From the NCBI GenBank assembly GCA_000987045.1, contig LAKY01000037.1, positions 1-34,893 on the forward strand: 34,893 bases of DNA, in the 5' to 3' direction. Positions 25,380 to 33,841 of the stretch are shown here, piece by piece (positions within the stretch are counted from its first letter, which is position 1; every line of letters starts with the position of its first letter). Below the pieces are notes generated by a model. That model saw only the letters and a program-made list of their open reading frames with translations, searched no databases and was not told the origin of the DNA. This DNA is from Clostridiales bacterium PH28_bin88 (lineage in GTDB: Bacteria; Bacillota; PH28-bin88). A program made the position numbers and the translations under genes.

Positions 25380-27528
25380 CCAGGAGTTCAGACAGCAGAT
25401 CGCGAAAGCCCTCCACAATCCCAACCTGGAAGCCGCCCTGGGGAGTTTCGCCGACTCCTACACTCTCGCCCGGGCCAAGGCCTACGAGGGGATCGACTTC
25501 GAGGCCTTAAGAGACGAGGTCGCCCGCATCAAGGCCTACGCGGCGGACCACATGGAAGAACTGGCCGACCGGTTCACCCGGGAGGCAGAGAAACGGGGCG
25601 CCCACGTCTTCCGCGCCGCTTCCGGCGAAGAAGTCAAGGCCTACACCAGCGACCTGGCCAGAAAGCACGGAGTAAAACTCGTGGTCAAGTCTAAGTCCAT
25701 GGCCACCGAAGAGATCCACCTGAACAGGCACCTGGAAGAGCAGGGCCTTACCGTCAAAGAAACCGACCTGGGGGAATGGATCATCCAGCTGGCCGGTCAG
25801 CGGCCCTCCCACATGGTGATGCCCGCCATCCACCTGAAGAAAGAAGAAGTGGCCGAAATCTTCAGCAAAGAAGTCAAAGAGCGGCTGGAGAGCGACATCC
25901 CGCGCCTGGTCAAGGTGGCCCGGCGGGAACTGCGGGAGGCGTTCTTGAGCGGCGACATGGGCATCTCCGGCGCCAACATGGCCGTAACGGAAACAGGCAG
26001 CATCGTGTTGTGCACCAACGAGGGCAACGGCCGGCTGGTCACCACCCTGCCTCCCATCCATATTGCCGTGGTAGGGCTCGAGAAACTCGTGCCCAGCCTT
26101 TCCGACGTGGCCACCATCCTGAAGGCCCTGCCCCGGAGCGCTACCGGCCAGCAGATCACCAGCTACGTCTCCCTCATTACCGGGCCCGTACCCACCGCCC
26201 GGGAAGACAGTATCGGACCCAAAGAACTGCACATCATCCTCATGGACAACAACCGCATCGCCATGCGGGACGACCCCAAGTTTAAAGAAGCCCTGCAGTG
26301 CATCCGCTGCGCCTCTTGCCTGAACGTCTGTCCCGTCTACCGGGTCGTGGGCGGCCACGTCTTCGGCCACGTCTACGCCGGGGGCATCGGCGCCATCCTC
26401 ACCGCCTGGTTCAACGAAATGCGGAACTCAGCGGACATTCAGGGCCTTTGTATCCAGTGCGGCCGGTGTAAAGAAGTCTGCCCCGGTAAGATCGATATCC
26501 CGGGACTGATCCTGGAACTACGCACCCGCCTGACTAAAGAAAAAGGGTTGCCGCTAACCCAGCGCCTCATCTTCGAGAGCGTCCTGGCCAACCGGCGGCG
26601 CTTCCACACCCTCCTGCGGGCGGCGGCCAAGGCCCAGCGCCCCTTTACCAAAGGCACCCCCATGATCCGCCACCTGCCCCTCTTCTTTGCCGGCCTGGCC
26701 GAATTCAGGAGCCTGCCGGCGATCGCGGAGGTGCCCTTAAGAGATCGGATCACCAAAACACCCGGATTGGCCCAGCCCCAACAAAAGGCCGCCTTCTTTG
26801 CCGGGTGCCTCATCGACTTCGCCTACCCCGAACTGGGCGAGGACGTAGTCAAGGTATTAAACCACGAAGGCGTGGAAGTGGTCTTCCCGGAAGGCCAGAC
26901 CTGCTGCGGCGCCCCGGCCAAGTACAGCGGCGTGGAGGACGTGGCCAGGAAGCTGGCCCGGGAGAACGTGGCCGCCATGCTGAGCGTTGAGGCGGACGTG
27001 GTGGTTTCCGCCTGCCCCACCTGCACCCATGCCCTGCGGCACGACTTCGTGCAGCTATTGTCCGGCGACCCGGAATGGGAGCCGAAAGCCCGGGAGCTGG
27101 CCATGAAGGTAAGGGACTTTTCCCAGTACGTCCTGGAACTGCGGCGAAAGGGGGGTGCTACAGGAGGCGGCAGCTTGCCGGAAACCGTGCGGGTAACCTA
27201 CCACGACTCCTGTCATTTGAAACGTACTTTGGGTATTTTCCGGGAGCCCAGGGAACTGCTGGCCGGCATCTACGGCGTGCAGCTTACCGAAATGGCGGAC
27301 TCCGACCACTGCTGCGGCATGGGGGGGTCGTACTCCGTCAAGTTCCCCGAACTCTCCGCCCCCATCCTGGAGCGCAAGCTGCAGAAGATCCACGAGAGCG
27401 GCGCTCAGGTGGTGGCCATGGACTGCCCCGGGTGCCTGCTGCAGATCGGCGGCGGGCTGGACAAGGCCGGCAGCCTGGTGAAGGCCAGGCACACCGCGCA
27501 GATCCTGGCGGAAGCACTGGGGGAATAA
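25372..27528 (+). CDS. Fused LutB-LutA L-lactate dehydrogenase Fe-S protein (LldH type)
   Basis: At 718 aa this is a fusion. Residues 1-300 form a LutB LUD domain (GDMGISGANMAVTETGS, near 200). Residues 310-320 and 360-370 carry two 4Fe-4S motifs (CIRCASCLNVCP, CIQCGRCKEVCP). The C-terminal 240 residues form a LutA-like part with two CCG domains (FFAGCLIDFAYPE with QTCCGAPAKYSG; YHDSCHLKRT with DHCCGMGGSYSV). Bacillus makes LutA and LutB separately; the one-chain form is known from Desulfovibrio-type sulfate reducers, beside lldG, glcD and glcF homologues as here. The predicted reaction is L-lactate to pyruvate. The start overlaps lutC by 8 nt. Confidence 0.93.
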   Translation: MANQEFRQQIAKALHNPNLEAALGSFADSYTLARAKAYEGIDFEALRDEVARIKAYAADHMEELADRFTREAEKRGAHVFRAASGEEVKAYTSDLARKHGVKLVVKSKSMATEEIHLNRHLEEQGLTVKETDLGEWIIQLAGQRPSHMVMPAIHLKKEEVAEIFSKEVKERLESDIPRLVKVARRELREAFLSGDMGISGANMAVTETGSIVLCTNEGNGRLVTTLPPIHIAVVGLEKLVPSLSDVATILKALPRSATGQQITSYVSLITGPVPTAREDSIGPKELHIILMDNNRIAMRDDPKFKEALQCIRCASCLNVCPVYRVVGGHVFGHVYAGGIGAILTAWFNEMRNSADIQGLCIQCGRCKEVCPGKIDIPGLILELRTRLTKEKGLPLTQRLIFESVLANRRRFHTLLRAAAKAQRPFTKGTPMIRHLPLFFAGLAEFRSLPAIAEVPLRDRITKTPGLAQPQQKAAFFAGCLIDFAYPELGEDVVKVLNHEGVEVVFPEGQTCCGAPAKYSGVEDVARKLARENVAAMLSVEADVVVSACPTCTHALRHDFVQLLSGDPEWEPKARELAMKVRDFSQYVLELRRKGGATGGGSLPETVRVTYHDSCHLKRTLGIFREPRELLAGIYGVQLTEMADSDHCCGMGGSYSVKFPELSAPILERKLQKIHESGAQVVAMDCPGCLLQIGGGLDKAGSLVKARHTAQILAEALGE

Positions 27529-27545
27529 AATCCCGTGAATGTGAA

Positions 27546-27574
27546 TTGCTCATCATACTTGCTTGTGTTAAGAT
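27546..27574 (+). promoter_or_regulatory. Weak sigma-A promoter upstream of the first FadR-type gene
   Basis: TTGCTC (27546-27551) and TAAGAT (27569-27574) are separated by 17 nt. The match is partial and no terminator is seen after the preceding gene, so the regulators could also be read from the lactate operon. Confidence 0.25.
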
Positions 27575-27677
27575 TATCAAGGGGAAATTCTCGGTTGTAT
27601 TTCAGTTCTGCCGTCTCCCGTATTCATAACCCCCCCAGAAACGCTGCCGGGCGGGTGAAGAAAAGGGTGATTTGCCG

Positions 27678-28442
27678 TTGGAACTCCGGCGCATTAAAGC
27701 TAAACGCATATATGAAAACATAGCCGAACAGGTTAAAGCACTTATTGCTGCAGGCAACTTGACTCCAGGTGATAAACTACCTCCGGAGCGGGAACTGGCG
27801 GAACAGCTTCAAGTCAGCCGTACTTCCGTCCGGGAGGCTTTGTGTGCTCTCGACATGGCGGGCATAATCGAGGTGCGCCCGGGGGAGGGGGCCTTTGTCC
27901 GGCGGGTAGAGAAAGACTCGATTATTGAACCCCTTTCATTTATCTTGTTGTTGGAAAAGGACAAGGTCCGGGAGATACTGGAAGTCAGAAAGGCCCTGGA
28001 AGTAGAATCTGTCGGGCTGGCTACCGAGCGGGCCACCGACGAGCATTTCAGTAAAATAGAAGCCTTCCTGGCGGAGATGGAAGAAGACCTCTTGACGGGA
28101 AACACCGGCGAGCGGGCCGACCTGAAGTTTCATTATTCCATAGCGGAGGCGACAGGCAACACACTTTTGATTCGCTTGATGAACACCGTTTATGATACCA
28201 TGTATCAGACTCTAGCTACCACCCGGCGGCTGTGGATGACCAACACCGCCGGAACGCCGCAGCGCCTGTTCGAAGAACACAAGAGTATCTACCTGGCTAT
28301 CAAGGATAGAGATAAGGCTAAAGCCAGAGAGCTTATGTACCAACACCTCTGGAAGGTCGAAACGGAGTTGGCGAGGATATACCGCCTGGTACAACAGGCC
28401 GATGCAGGTTATGAGGATATTCGCGGGAGTGGGGGATTTTAA
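27678..28442 (+). CDS. GntR-family regulator, FadR/LldR subgroup (first copy)
   Basis: The 254-aa protein has an N-terminal winged helix (LTPGDKLPPERELAEQLQVS with RTSVREAL, about 25-65) and a C-terminal all-helical FCD ligand domain whose metal site is seen in ADLKFH, FEEH and YQH. FCD regulators respond to carboxylates; LldR and PdhR are relatives. The TTG at 27678 is chosen since AGGGTGA ends about 8 nt upstream and the resulting MELRRIKAKRIYE matches the start of the second copy. Position after the lactate dehydrogenase genes suggests it regulates them. Confidence 0.88.
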   Translation: MELRRIKAKRIYENIAEQVKALIAAGNLTPGDKLPPERELAEQLQVSRTSVREALCALDMAGIIEVRPGEGAFVRRVEKDSIIEPLSFILLLEKDKVREILEVRKALEVESVGLATERATDEHFSKIEAFLAEMEEDLLTGNTGERADLKFHYSIAEATGNTLLIRLMNTVYDTMYQTLATTRRLWMTNTAGTPQRLFEEHKSIYLAIKDRDKAKARELMYQHLWKVETELARIYRLVQQADAGYEDIRGSGGF

Positions 28443-28485
28443 AGTTTTAGTCGGTTAATGGGCTGAAAAATCGGGGGTATGTGCC

Positions 28486-29247
28486 GTGGACCTAAGGCCC
28501 GTCAAAAACAAAAAGATCTATGAGGAAATCATTGCTCAGATCCAGTCACTAATCAGCGCTGGCGGTCTACGACCGGGAGATCAACTGCCTCCGGAGAGGG
28601 AGTTGGCGGAGAAACTGGGCGTCAGCCGGGCATCTGTAAGGGAAGCAGTACGTGTCCTGGAATTAATGGGCCTTGTGGAGATCCGGGTTGGGGAAGGCAC
28701 TTTTGTCCGGGAGATTTCCACCGAGGCCCTTATCCAGCCGTTGGCAGCCATACTGGCCCTGGAGAGAGGCACTTTTCACCAGGTATACGAGGTGCGCAGG
28801 GTGATGGAGTGTGCCTGCGCTTACCTGGCTGCTGAGAGGTCGTCTCCCGAGGAGATTGAATCCATGGCTCAAGCCTTATTACAGATGGAGCATTACCTGG
28901 AACAAAACATCCTGGGTGATGAGGCGGATACCCGGTTCCACCTGGCAGTGGCGGAGGGAAGCCACAATCCGTTTCTGGTAAAGCTCATGCATACTATTTC
29001 CGATTCCCTCCACCAGGTTGTACAATCGGCCCGGCGGAAGCTGTTCGAAACCCCGGGGAATGCACAGAAACTGTTGGAGCAACACCGCCAGATATTTGAA
29101 GCTGTCCGGGAAGGCAGGGCAAGAGACGCCGAAAGGCTCATGCATTACCACCTGGTCTTTGCCGAAGGCGAACTGGCCAAAGAGATCAATAGTTATTCTC
29201 CCGACGGTGTTGAAAAAGCGTGGCTTGATGCCCGGAGTTCCCAATAA
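28486..29247 (+). CDS. GntR-family regulator, FadR/LldR subgroup (second copy)
   Basis: The 253-aa protein is a paralogue of the preceding gene: GTG start giving MDLRPVKNKKIYEEI, winged helix with LRPGDQLPPERELAEKLGVS and RASVREAVRVLELMG, and an FCD domain with ADTRFHLAVAEGSHN, EQHRQIF and MHYHLVFAE. The helix-turn-helix regions are nearly alike while the effector domains differ more, so the pair may share operators but answer to different acids (inference). It lies 43 nt after the first copy and 85 nt before tRNA-Lys. Confidence 0.88.
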   Translation: MDLRPVKNKKIYEEIIAQIQSLISAGGLRPGDQLPPERELAEKLGVSRASVREAVRVLELMGLVEIRVGEGTFVREISTEALIQPLAAILALERGTFHQVYEVRRVMECACAYLAAERSSPEEIESMAQALLQMEHYLEQNILGDEADTRFHLAVAEGSHNPFLVKLMHTISDSLHQVVQSARRKLFETPGNAQKLLEQHRQIFEAVREGRARDAERLMHYHLVFAEGELAKEINSYSPDGVEKAWLDARSSQ

Positions 29248-29282
29248 TGATTTGATGACAAATAAAGGGTGTAATAAAGAGG

Positions 29283-29311
29283 TTGACACCTAATCTTCTG
29301 TCTGTTAATAT
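29283..29311 (+). promoter_or_regulatory. Sigma-A promoter of tRNA-Lys
   Basis: TTGACA (29283-29288) and TAATAT (29306-29311) are separated by 17 nt, about 21 nt upstream of the tRNA 5' end. Confidence 0.75.
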
Positions 29312-29332
29312 GGTTCCTGGACTTAGTTCTGT

Positions 29333-29408
29333 GAGCCATTAGCTCAGTCGGTAGAGCACCTGACTTTTAATCAGGGTGTCCCGCGTTCGAGTCGCGGATG
29401 GCTCACCA
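29333..29408 (+). tRNA. tRNA-Lys (anticodon TTT)
   Basis: The 76-nt sequence folds as a standard cloverleaf: acceptor GAGCCAT pairs with ATGGCTC, the D-loop begins AGCTCAGTCGGTAGAGC, the anticodon arm CTGAC-TTTTAA-TCAG gives TTT (Lys), and the T-arm contains GTTCGAGTC. CCA is encoded at 29406-29408. A consensus promoter precedes it. The decayed integrase just downstream suggests that this tRNA was used as an integration site. Confidence 0.97.
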
Positions 29409-29524
29409 ATATTGATAAGGATTTCAGGGTTTAGCTTCTACGAAGATGAGGCCGGGTACTACAATTTTACTACAACGTGCCTTATAAGCGCCCTGGTAAA
29501 GTTTATAAAGTATAACCGCCAGGG

Positions 29525-30157
29525 TTACTGCCCCGGCGGTTCTTGCTCTCTACTGGTTCCCTTCTTTACCGGAGGGAACTTTTTCTTTAGACCTATTGAG
29601 TTTGGTGACGGCTTCAGCTTTAGCCAAGGCCAAAACGTGGTGCAATCCTCCATGGAGATGGTGAATTTTGCATGGCCCAGAAGTTCCTGTACCACGCGCG
29701 GGTGTGTACCCTCCTCCATGAGCCTCGTGGCATAGGAATGGCGGAGCGCATGCAGGTTAGCGCGGGTTATCCCTGCTTTCTCAACCAACTTGTAAAACTT
29801 CCGGTTGAAATTGCGGGGCTCAATTGGTGTGCCAAATCTAGTGGTAAATACCAGCCCCTTATCCTCATACCTGGAACCCATAGCCAGTTTGAGCTGATCC
29901 TGTTTAGTTTTGTGAGCTTTTAGAGCATCCCACGCCCAGTCAGGGAGGGGAATAGAACGGTTACCGCTTTTGGTCTTGGGGGACTGGATTGTAAGCGCGG
30001 TTTTCTTTGGGCCATCAGGCACCATTACCCTTGAAACGGTTTCTCTGCCCCAGATAAGCCCTTTTTCAAGATCAATATCCTGCCACCGCAAGCCCAATAC
30101 CTCTCCCCAGCGTAAGCCGGCTCCGAGGCTATGACGGCTGTTGATTTTGCTGAACAA
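29525..30157 (-). pseudogene. Decayed tyrosine recombinase (phage/element integrase)
   Basis: About 210 codons of a tyrosine-recombinase catalytic domain remain: GAGLRWGEVLGLRWQDIDLE (first Arg), PKTKSGNRSIPLP (Lys region), LHALRHSYATRLMEEG (HxLRH box) and VVQELLGHAKFTIS. The N-terminal SAM-like DNA-binding domain is absent. Near 29652 the frame breaks: after TISMED the open frame gives non-family sequence, while the next frame restores LHHVLALAKAEAVTKLNR and ends at a TAG at 29550-29552. The nucleophilic Tyr expected just before HHV is missing in both frames. The gene is therefore almost certainly inactive. It lies 116 nt from tRNA-Lys, as expected for an integrated element remnant. Confidence 0.85.
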
Positions 30158-30408
30158 CTTCTTGTTTCATTGCCATCCCTGGGTAATTCCCCCTTCTCGA
30201 CAATTTTGATAGCAGCTGTTCAAATCCTGTTTCTCCCAATTTAGGGGCAATGCTACCACTTCGGTTTTTTCCCTCTATCGATAAATTTCACCTCCTCCAT
30301 CTATCTTTACACAGCCAGTGCAAGAATGGCTTATCGACAATTATACAGAAGAATTGAGCAACCATCCTGGAGTTCGCACGAAACTTCAGTGAATGCCGGA
30401 CTATCAGG
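30158..30408. other. Intergenic remnant region
   Basis: Only short frames interrupted by stops are present, including a minus-strand stretch reading FEQLLSKLSRRGNYPGMAMK. A GGAGGAGGTG ribosome-binding-like site on the minus strand at about 30290-30300 leads into frames that stop quickly. This is consistent with the rest of a degraded integrated element. Confidence 0.35.
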
Positions 30409-30870
30409 TTGACAACCAATTACCGGTCGAAGGGGCCGATCATCCGCCTGTACACTGACTTCATGGCGGGCTGGAACGAGGGTGTTCATCGGATTGACAA
30501 GGAAGAAAGCCTGCCGAAGTTGGAACTAGTGATGGTTCTCTGCACGCCTTTTGTTCCACCATACGGCGCAGCCACCATTGACAAGAGTTTTCAGCCAGCT
30601 GTCTTAATATTTGCGGCGGAAAGCGGGACAGTCACTTTTGTCGGGACCCGGGGCAACTACGGCAAGCGGATTGTGATCGACCACGGTGACGGCCTGGAGA
30701 CCGCCTACAACCACCTTTCAGGCTACAAGGTCAGTGTGGGTGATAAAGTCTCCCGCGGCCAACTCATCGGCCTGGTGGGGAGCACGGGGCGCGTCACCAG
30801 CTCCCACCTGGACTTCGAGGTGAAAGTCAACGGGCAGTTCCGCAACCCCCTGGATTACCTCAGCAGGTGA
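30409..30870 (+). pseudogene. Degenerate M23-family peptidase (probably inactive remnant)
   Basis: The C-terminal 90 residues match the M23 (lysostaphin-type) endopeptidase core: [55 protein letters not shown], and the terminal NPLDYL. The expected HxGxD zinc motif is absent from the N-terminal part, which looks unrelated (about residues 1-60), and the HLHFE box reads HLDFE, losing a zinc-ligand histidine. There is no signal peptide. Active members cut peptidoglycan cross-bridges; this copy is most likely a truncated or scrambled relic. A terminator follows. Confidence 0.7.
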
Positions 30871-30896
30871 CCATTAGAAGAATACTTGTGAAAGCG

Positions 30897-30921
30897 AGGC
30901 AGGCCTTGGGGGTCTGCCTTT
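30897..30921 (+). terminator. Rho-independent terminator after the M23 remnant
   Basis: AGGCAGGCC (30897-30905) and GGTCTGCCT (30911-30919) pair over 9 bp with one G-U wobble, followed by TTT. Confidence 0.65.
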
Positions 30922-30988
30922 AAAGCGTCAATTATTGCCACCTAAAAGTGGCATCACATGCCAGTCTTTATTTGACGCTATCAACTGT

Positions 30989-31016
30989 TATATATTACAC
31001 TGCGCAATAATATATA
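30989..31016. promoter_or_regulatory. AT-rich inverted repeat, possible operator
   Basis: TATATATTA (30989-30997) and TAATATATA (31008-31016) form a perfect 9-bp inverted repeat about 175 nt upstream of the membrane-protein gene. It could be a repressor site. The remainder of the 30871-31189 gap has no convincing gene; the open frame that begins at 30935 is an upstream extension without a ribosome-binding site. Confidence 0.35.
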
Positions 31017-31189
31017 CTGATCTGGTGATAACTCCGTTACATACCACGGAGGAGATGCTGCAAGTGGCTGACGAGACAAGTAATCTTCACAAAAGGTTCA
31101 TAAATCGCTCATACCGGCACCATATCCTTGAGCTAACATGGTTACAACGAACATGCATCGCACTTACAGATTTGCGAGGAGGTAACTTT

Positions 31190-31636
31190 ATGGTCTCCAA
31201 AAAATGGCCGGTACTGGTCGGGGTAATAGCCGCGGTGGGATTGTTGGCTTTCTATTTACTGCTGGTGGGACTGACCTCCCGCTCCTGGCCTCATGCCTTT
31301 GAATTGATCGCCGATGACTGGCCCTACGTTGCCGCTATTACCGCGGGATTCGGCACCCAGATGGGGCTTTTTACCTATCTCCGGAGGATTATCCGCCAAA
31401 AAAGTGCCGGTGGTAACCTTGTGGCGACGGCGGGCACCGGCACCTCTACCGCCACCATGGTGGCTTGTTGCCTGCACCACCTGGCGGACGTGGCGCCGGT
31501 GATCGGTTTATCGGGTGCCGCCATTTTTCTCTCCCAGTACAAGTACCCGGTAATGAGCGTCGGTATTGCCGCCAACGTGGTGGGGATTGTAATCATGGTA
31601 CGCACCATCAGACGTCACTCCCATGCTGCCTGTTAG
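31190..31636 (+). CDS. Four-span membrane protein with a CC-x-HH motif, unknown function
   Basis: The 148-aa product has hydrophobic spans at about 7-28, 45-66, 84-117 and 120-140. The third segment holds TSTATMVACCLHHLADVAP, with Cys93-Cys94 and His96-His97 together in or near the membrane, a likely metal- or haem-binding arrangement. I have the impression of a conserved GTSTA-CC-HH family but cannot name it. GAGGAGGTAA precedes the ATG at 31190; the longer open frame from 30935 lacks such a site. It lies upstream of a two-component system with a Met-rich sensor loop, so a metal-related role is possible (inference). The C-terminus ends in HSHAAC, adding more potential ligands. Confidence 0.75.
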   Translation: MVSKKWPVLVGVIAAVGLLAFYLLLVGLTSRSWPHAFELIADDWPYVAAITAGFGTQMGLFTYLRRIIRQKSAGGNLVATAGTGTSTATMVACCLHHLADVAPVIGLSGAAIFLSQYKYPVMSVGIAANVVGIVIMVRTIRRHSHAAC

Positions 31637-31714
31637 TTTAGTCTTCATACACTCGACTAAAGGCGACACGGAAACAATGTTCTCCGCGGTGGGGGACCTG
31701 AAATAAGGGCCTCT

Positions 31715-31746
31715 CTTGCGGTATAATGAGCTTGCGGTATAATGAG
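31715..31746 (+). promoter_or_regulatory. Tandemly duplicated promoter segment before the two-component system
   Basis: The 16-bp unit CTTGCGGTATAATGAG occurs twice without a gap (31715-31730 and 31731-31746). Each unit has a perfect TATAAT (31722-31727 and 31738-31743). The first unit's TTGCGG can act as a -35 for the second -10 (16-nt spacer); CTGAAA at 31698-31703 is a poor -35 for the first. Confidence 0.6.
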
Positions 31747-31779
31747 TAGGATAACAGCCAGTGAAAGCAGGTGAGCCGC

Positions 31780-32472
31780 TTGAAGAAAAAAGTGCTGGTA
31801 GTGGACGACGATCCTAAAATCGTTGAACTGGTTAAGGCCTACCTGGAGAAGGAGGGCTTCCAGGTACTGACCGCACTCGACGGTGAAACCGCCCTGAGGA
31901 CGGCCAGGGAAGGCAAGCCCGATCTGGTCGTCCTTGATGTGATGCTGCCCCAGGTGAGCGGCTTTGATGTCTGCCGCATCCTCCGGTCTGAGACCAAGAC
32001 GCCGATCATTATGCTCACAGCCAGGGATGACGAGACAGATAAGGTGATTGGCCTGGAATTGGGGGCGGATGATTACGTCACCAAACCTTTCAGCACCCGT
32101 GAGCTGGTGGCCCGGGTGAAGGCGGTGCTCCGGCGCACCGGTGGGGAGACTGTACTGGAAGACAAGCTGGTGGTAGGGGATCTGGTGATTGACTTTGAAG
32201 GGTACGAGGTCAAGCGGGACAATGAAACCCTGGAATTGACGCCCACAGAGTTCCGGCTGCTGCAGACCATGGCCAGGTATCCGGGACGGGTATTCACCCG
32301 CCTGCAACTGCTGGATGCTGTCCAGGATTATTCCTTTGAAGGTTACGAACGTTCCATTGATGCCCACATCAAGAACCTGCGCCGCAAGCTGGAGCCCGAT
32401 CCCAAAAATCCCCGGTACATCCTGACGGTGTTCGGCGTGGGTTACAAGTTTGCGGGTGACGGCCGTGCGTAG
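31780..32472 (+). CDS. Response regulator, OmpR/PhoB family
   Basis: The 230-aa protein has a receiver domain with phospho-acceptor Asp53 (VVLDVMLP), acidic pocket DDD at 9-11 and conserved Lys in VTKPFS, and a C-terminal winged helix ([19 protein letters not shown], then [14 protein letters not shown]). TTG at 31780 is preferred because AGGTGA lies 5-6 nt upstream; the GTG at 31771 overlaps that site. The gene overlaps the histidine kinase start by 8 nt, so it is a cognate pair. A doubled -10 promoter precedes it. Confidence 0.92.
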   Translation: MKKKVLVVDDDPKIVELVKAYLEKEGFQVLTALDGETALRTAREGKPDLVVLDVMLPQVSGFDVCRILRSETKTPIIMLTARDDETDKVIGLELGADDYVTKPFSTRELVARVKAVLRRTGGETVLEDKLVVGDLVIDFEGYEVKRDNETLELTPTEFRLLQTMARYPGRVFTRLQLLDAVQDYSFEGYERSIDAHIKNLRRKLEPDPKNPRYILTVFGVGYKFAGDGRA

Positions 32473-33601
32473 CATCACGTGGAAGCTGGTATTTTCTTTT
32501 TTACTGGTTGTGTCCGTCTCGGCGGTGGTGACCGCCTACCTGGCCCGGATCAGTATCACCAATCAATTTTGGGATTACCTTGGCATGGGGCACATGAGGA
32601 ATTCAAGCATGGGCATGGGGATGATGGATGCCTATTTCGGGGCGGCGGAGCGCCAGTTTTTGAACTCCGTGTTCCGTTCCCTTTACTGGGGGGCGGCGGT
32701 GGCCAGCGGGTTCGGCCTGGTCCTGGGATTAATCCTTTCCCGGGCCATCGCCGGGCCGCTCAAGAAGCTGACCACCACCGTTAAGGGGATCAGTAACGGC
32801 AATTTCCAGGAACGTGCCCAGGTAGAACGGGGAGACAAGGAAATTGTGGACCTGGCTGATGCTGTCAACGTAATGGCTGCTAGCTTGCAAACCAACGAAA
32901 GGCTCCGCCGCCGCCTGATGGCTGACATTACCCATGAGCTCCGGACCCCCCTTGCCATCATCCAGGGGAACCTGGAAGGGATGCTGGACGGGGTGGTGGA
33001 TCCCAGCCCGCAGCACATCGCCTCCGTCTACGACGAAAGCCTGCGCCTGTCCAGACTGGTCAACAACTTACGAGATCTTGCCCTGGCGGACGTGGGCCAG
33101 CTGAAAATCGACCGGCGCCTCGTTGACCTTAAACAGCTGATGCAAAAGACCGGTCAGCTGCTGCGACCCGCTGCGGAAGAAAAGCACATCTCCCTGGAAA
33201 TCCACACACCGGCGGAAATGCCCGTAATCACGGCCGACCCGGACCGGATTCACCAGGTACTATATAATCTGCTAACCAACAGCCTCAGGTACACCCCTGA
33301 GGGTGGGAAAGTAAGCCTGCTGGCCAGGGTTTTGGCGGAGGGCACGGGAAAAGAAATGATTCAGGTAGAGGTTTCTGATACCGGAGTAGGTATTCCCGCG
33401 GAAGACTTGCCTCACATTTTCGACCACTTTTACCGCGCCGATCAATCCAGGACCCGCGCTAGCGGCGGCTCCGGCATCGGCCTGGCCATTGTCAAACAGT
33501 TGGTGGAAGCCCATGGAGGGAAGGTGTGGGCGGAAAGCGAACCCGGCAAGGGGAGTACCTTTTACTTCACCCTCCCTGTTAAACCCGCCGCAAATCCGTA
33601 A
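32465..33601 (+). CDS. Sensor histidine kinase with a Met-rich extracytoplasmic loop
   Basis: The 378-aa protein has two membrane spans (about 7-27 and 74-92) enclosing a short external loop of about 45 residues. Residues 40-54 of the loop read [15 protein letters not shown]: six methionines and one histidine, resembling Cu(I)/Ag(I)-binding Met clusters. Then come a HAMP domain, a HisKA domain with the phospho-accepting His157 ([11 protein letters not shown]), and an HATPase domain with the N box ([10 protein letters not shown]), DTGVGIP and [12 protein letters not shown] at 32465 follows GGGTGA with 5-nt spacing and overlaps the regulator by 8 nt. Copper or silver sensing is inferred from the loop only. 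Confidence 0.92.
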   Translation: MRSITWKLVFSFLLVVSVSAVVTAYLARISITNQFWDYLGMGHMRNSSMGMGMMDAYFGAAERQFLNSVFRSLYWGAAVASGFGLVLGLILSRAIAGPLKKLTTTVKGISNGNFQERAQVERGDKEIVDLADAVNVMAASLQTNERLRRRLMADITHELRTPLAIIQGNLEGMLDGVVDPSPQHIASVYDESLRLSRLVNNLRDLALADVGQLKIDRRLVDLKQLMQKTGQLLRPAAEEKHISLEIHTPAEMPVITADPDRIHQVLYNLLTNSLRYTPEGGKVSLLARVLAEGTGKEMIQVEVSDTGVGIPAEDLPHIFDHFYRADQSRTRASGGSGIGLAIVKQLVEAHGGKVWAESEPGKGSTFYFTLPVKPAANP

Positions 33602-33664
33602 CATCTTTATGGCCGGTCACATTTGCGAAGGCTGACGAAAACTGATGAATTTATTGTGAAGTTA

Positions 33665-33693
33665 TTGACAGATCAACCCATTCCGGGTAAAAT
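33665..33693 (+). promoter_or_regulatory. Sigma-A promoter upstream of the zinc-ribbon genes
   Basis: A perfect TTGACA (33665-33670) and TAAAAT (33688-33693) are separated by 17 nt. The predicted start near 33700 lies at the edge of a perfect inverted repeat at 33702-33726. Confidence 0.75.
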
Positions 33694-33701
33694 GCAGGTA
33701 A

Positions 33702-33726
33702 GGACATACCCTTATAGGGTATGTCC
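33702..33726. promoter_or_regulatory. CsoR-operator-like palindrome at the transcription start
   Basis: GGACATACCC (33702-33711) and GGGTATGTCC (33717-33726) flank TTATA. The ATACCC...GGGTAT core with an AT-rich centre resembles CsoR-type copper-repressor operators. As RNA it would also be a stable 5'-terminal hairpin. No csoR gene is visible in the window. Confidence 0.5.
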
Positions 33727-33728
33727 GG

Positions 33729-33788
33729 ATGGCGGAGGCATATTTGGCAGAAATGGGATTTTACAGGCATAAATACTACACAAAGTAG
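33729..33788 (+). CDS. Possible 19-aa leader peptide
   Basis: An ATG frame right after the palindrome encodes MAEAYLAEMGFYRHKYYTK and stops at TAG 33786-33788, within a TACTAC / GTAGTA hairpin. The ribosome-binding site is weak (GGGTATG). It lies in the leader of the zinc-ribbon genes and could be a regulatory peptide or chance; no resemblance is recognised. Confidence 0.2.
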   Translation: MAEAYLAEMGFYRHKYYTK

Positions 33789-33841
33789 TACGTTTGAGCT
33801 GGTGTGGACTGTGCCATCAAATACGGTAGGAGGGATGGGCG

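Noticed and set aside
30935..31189. N-terminal extension of the CC-x-HH membrane protein
   Set aside because: The extension has no ribosome-binding site, is not hydrophobic and contains the AT-rich inverted repeat; the strong GAGGAGG site favours 31190.
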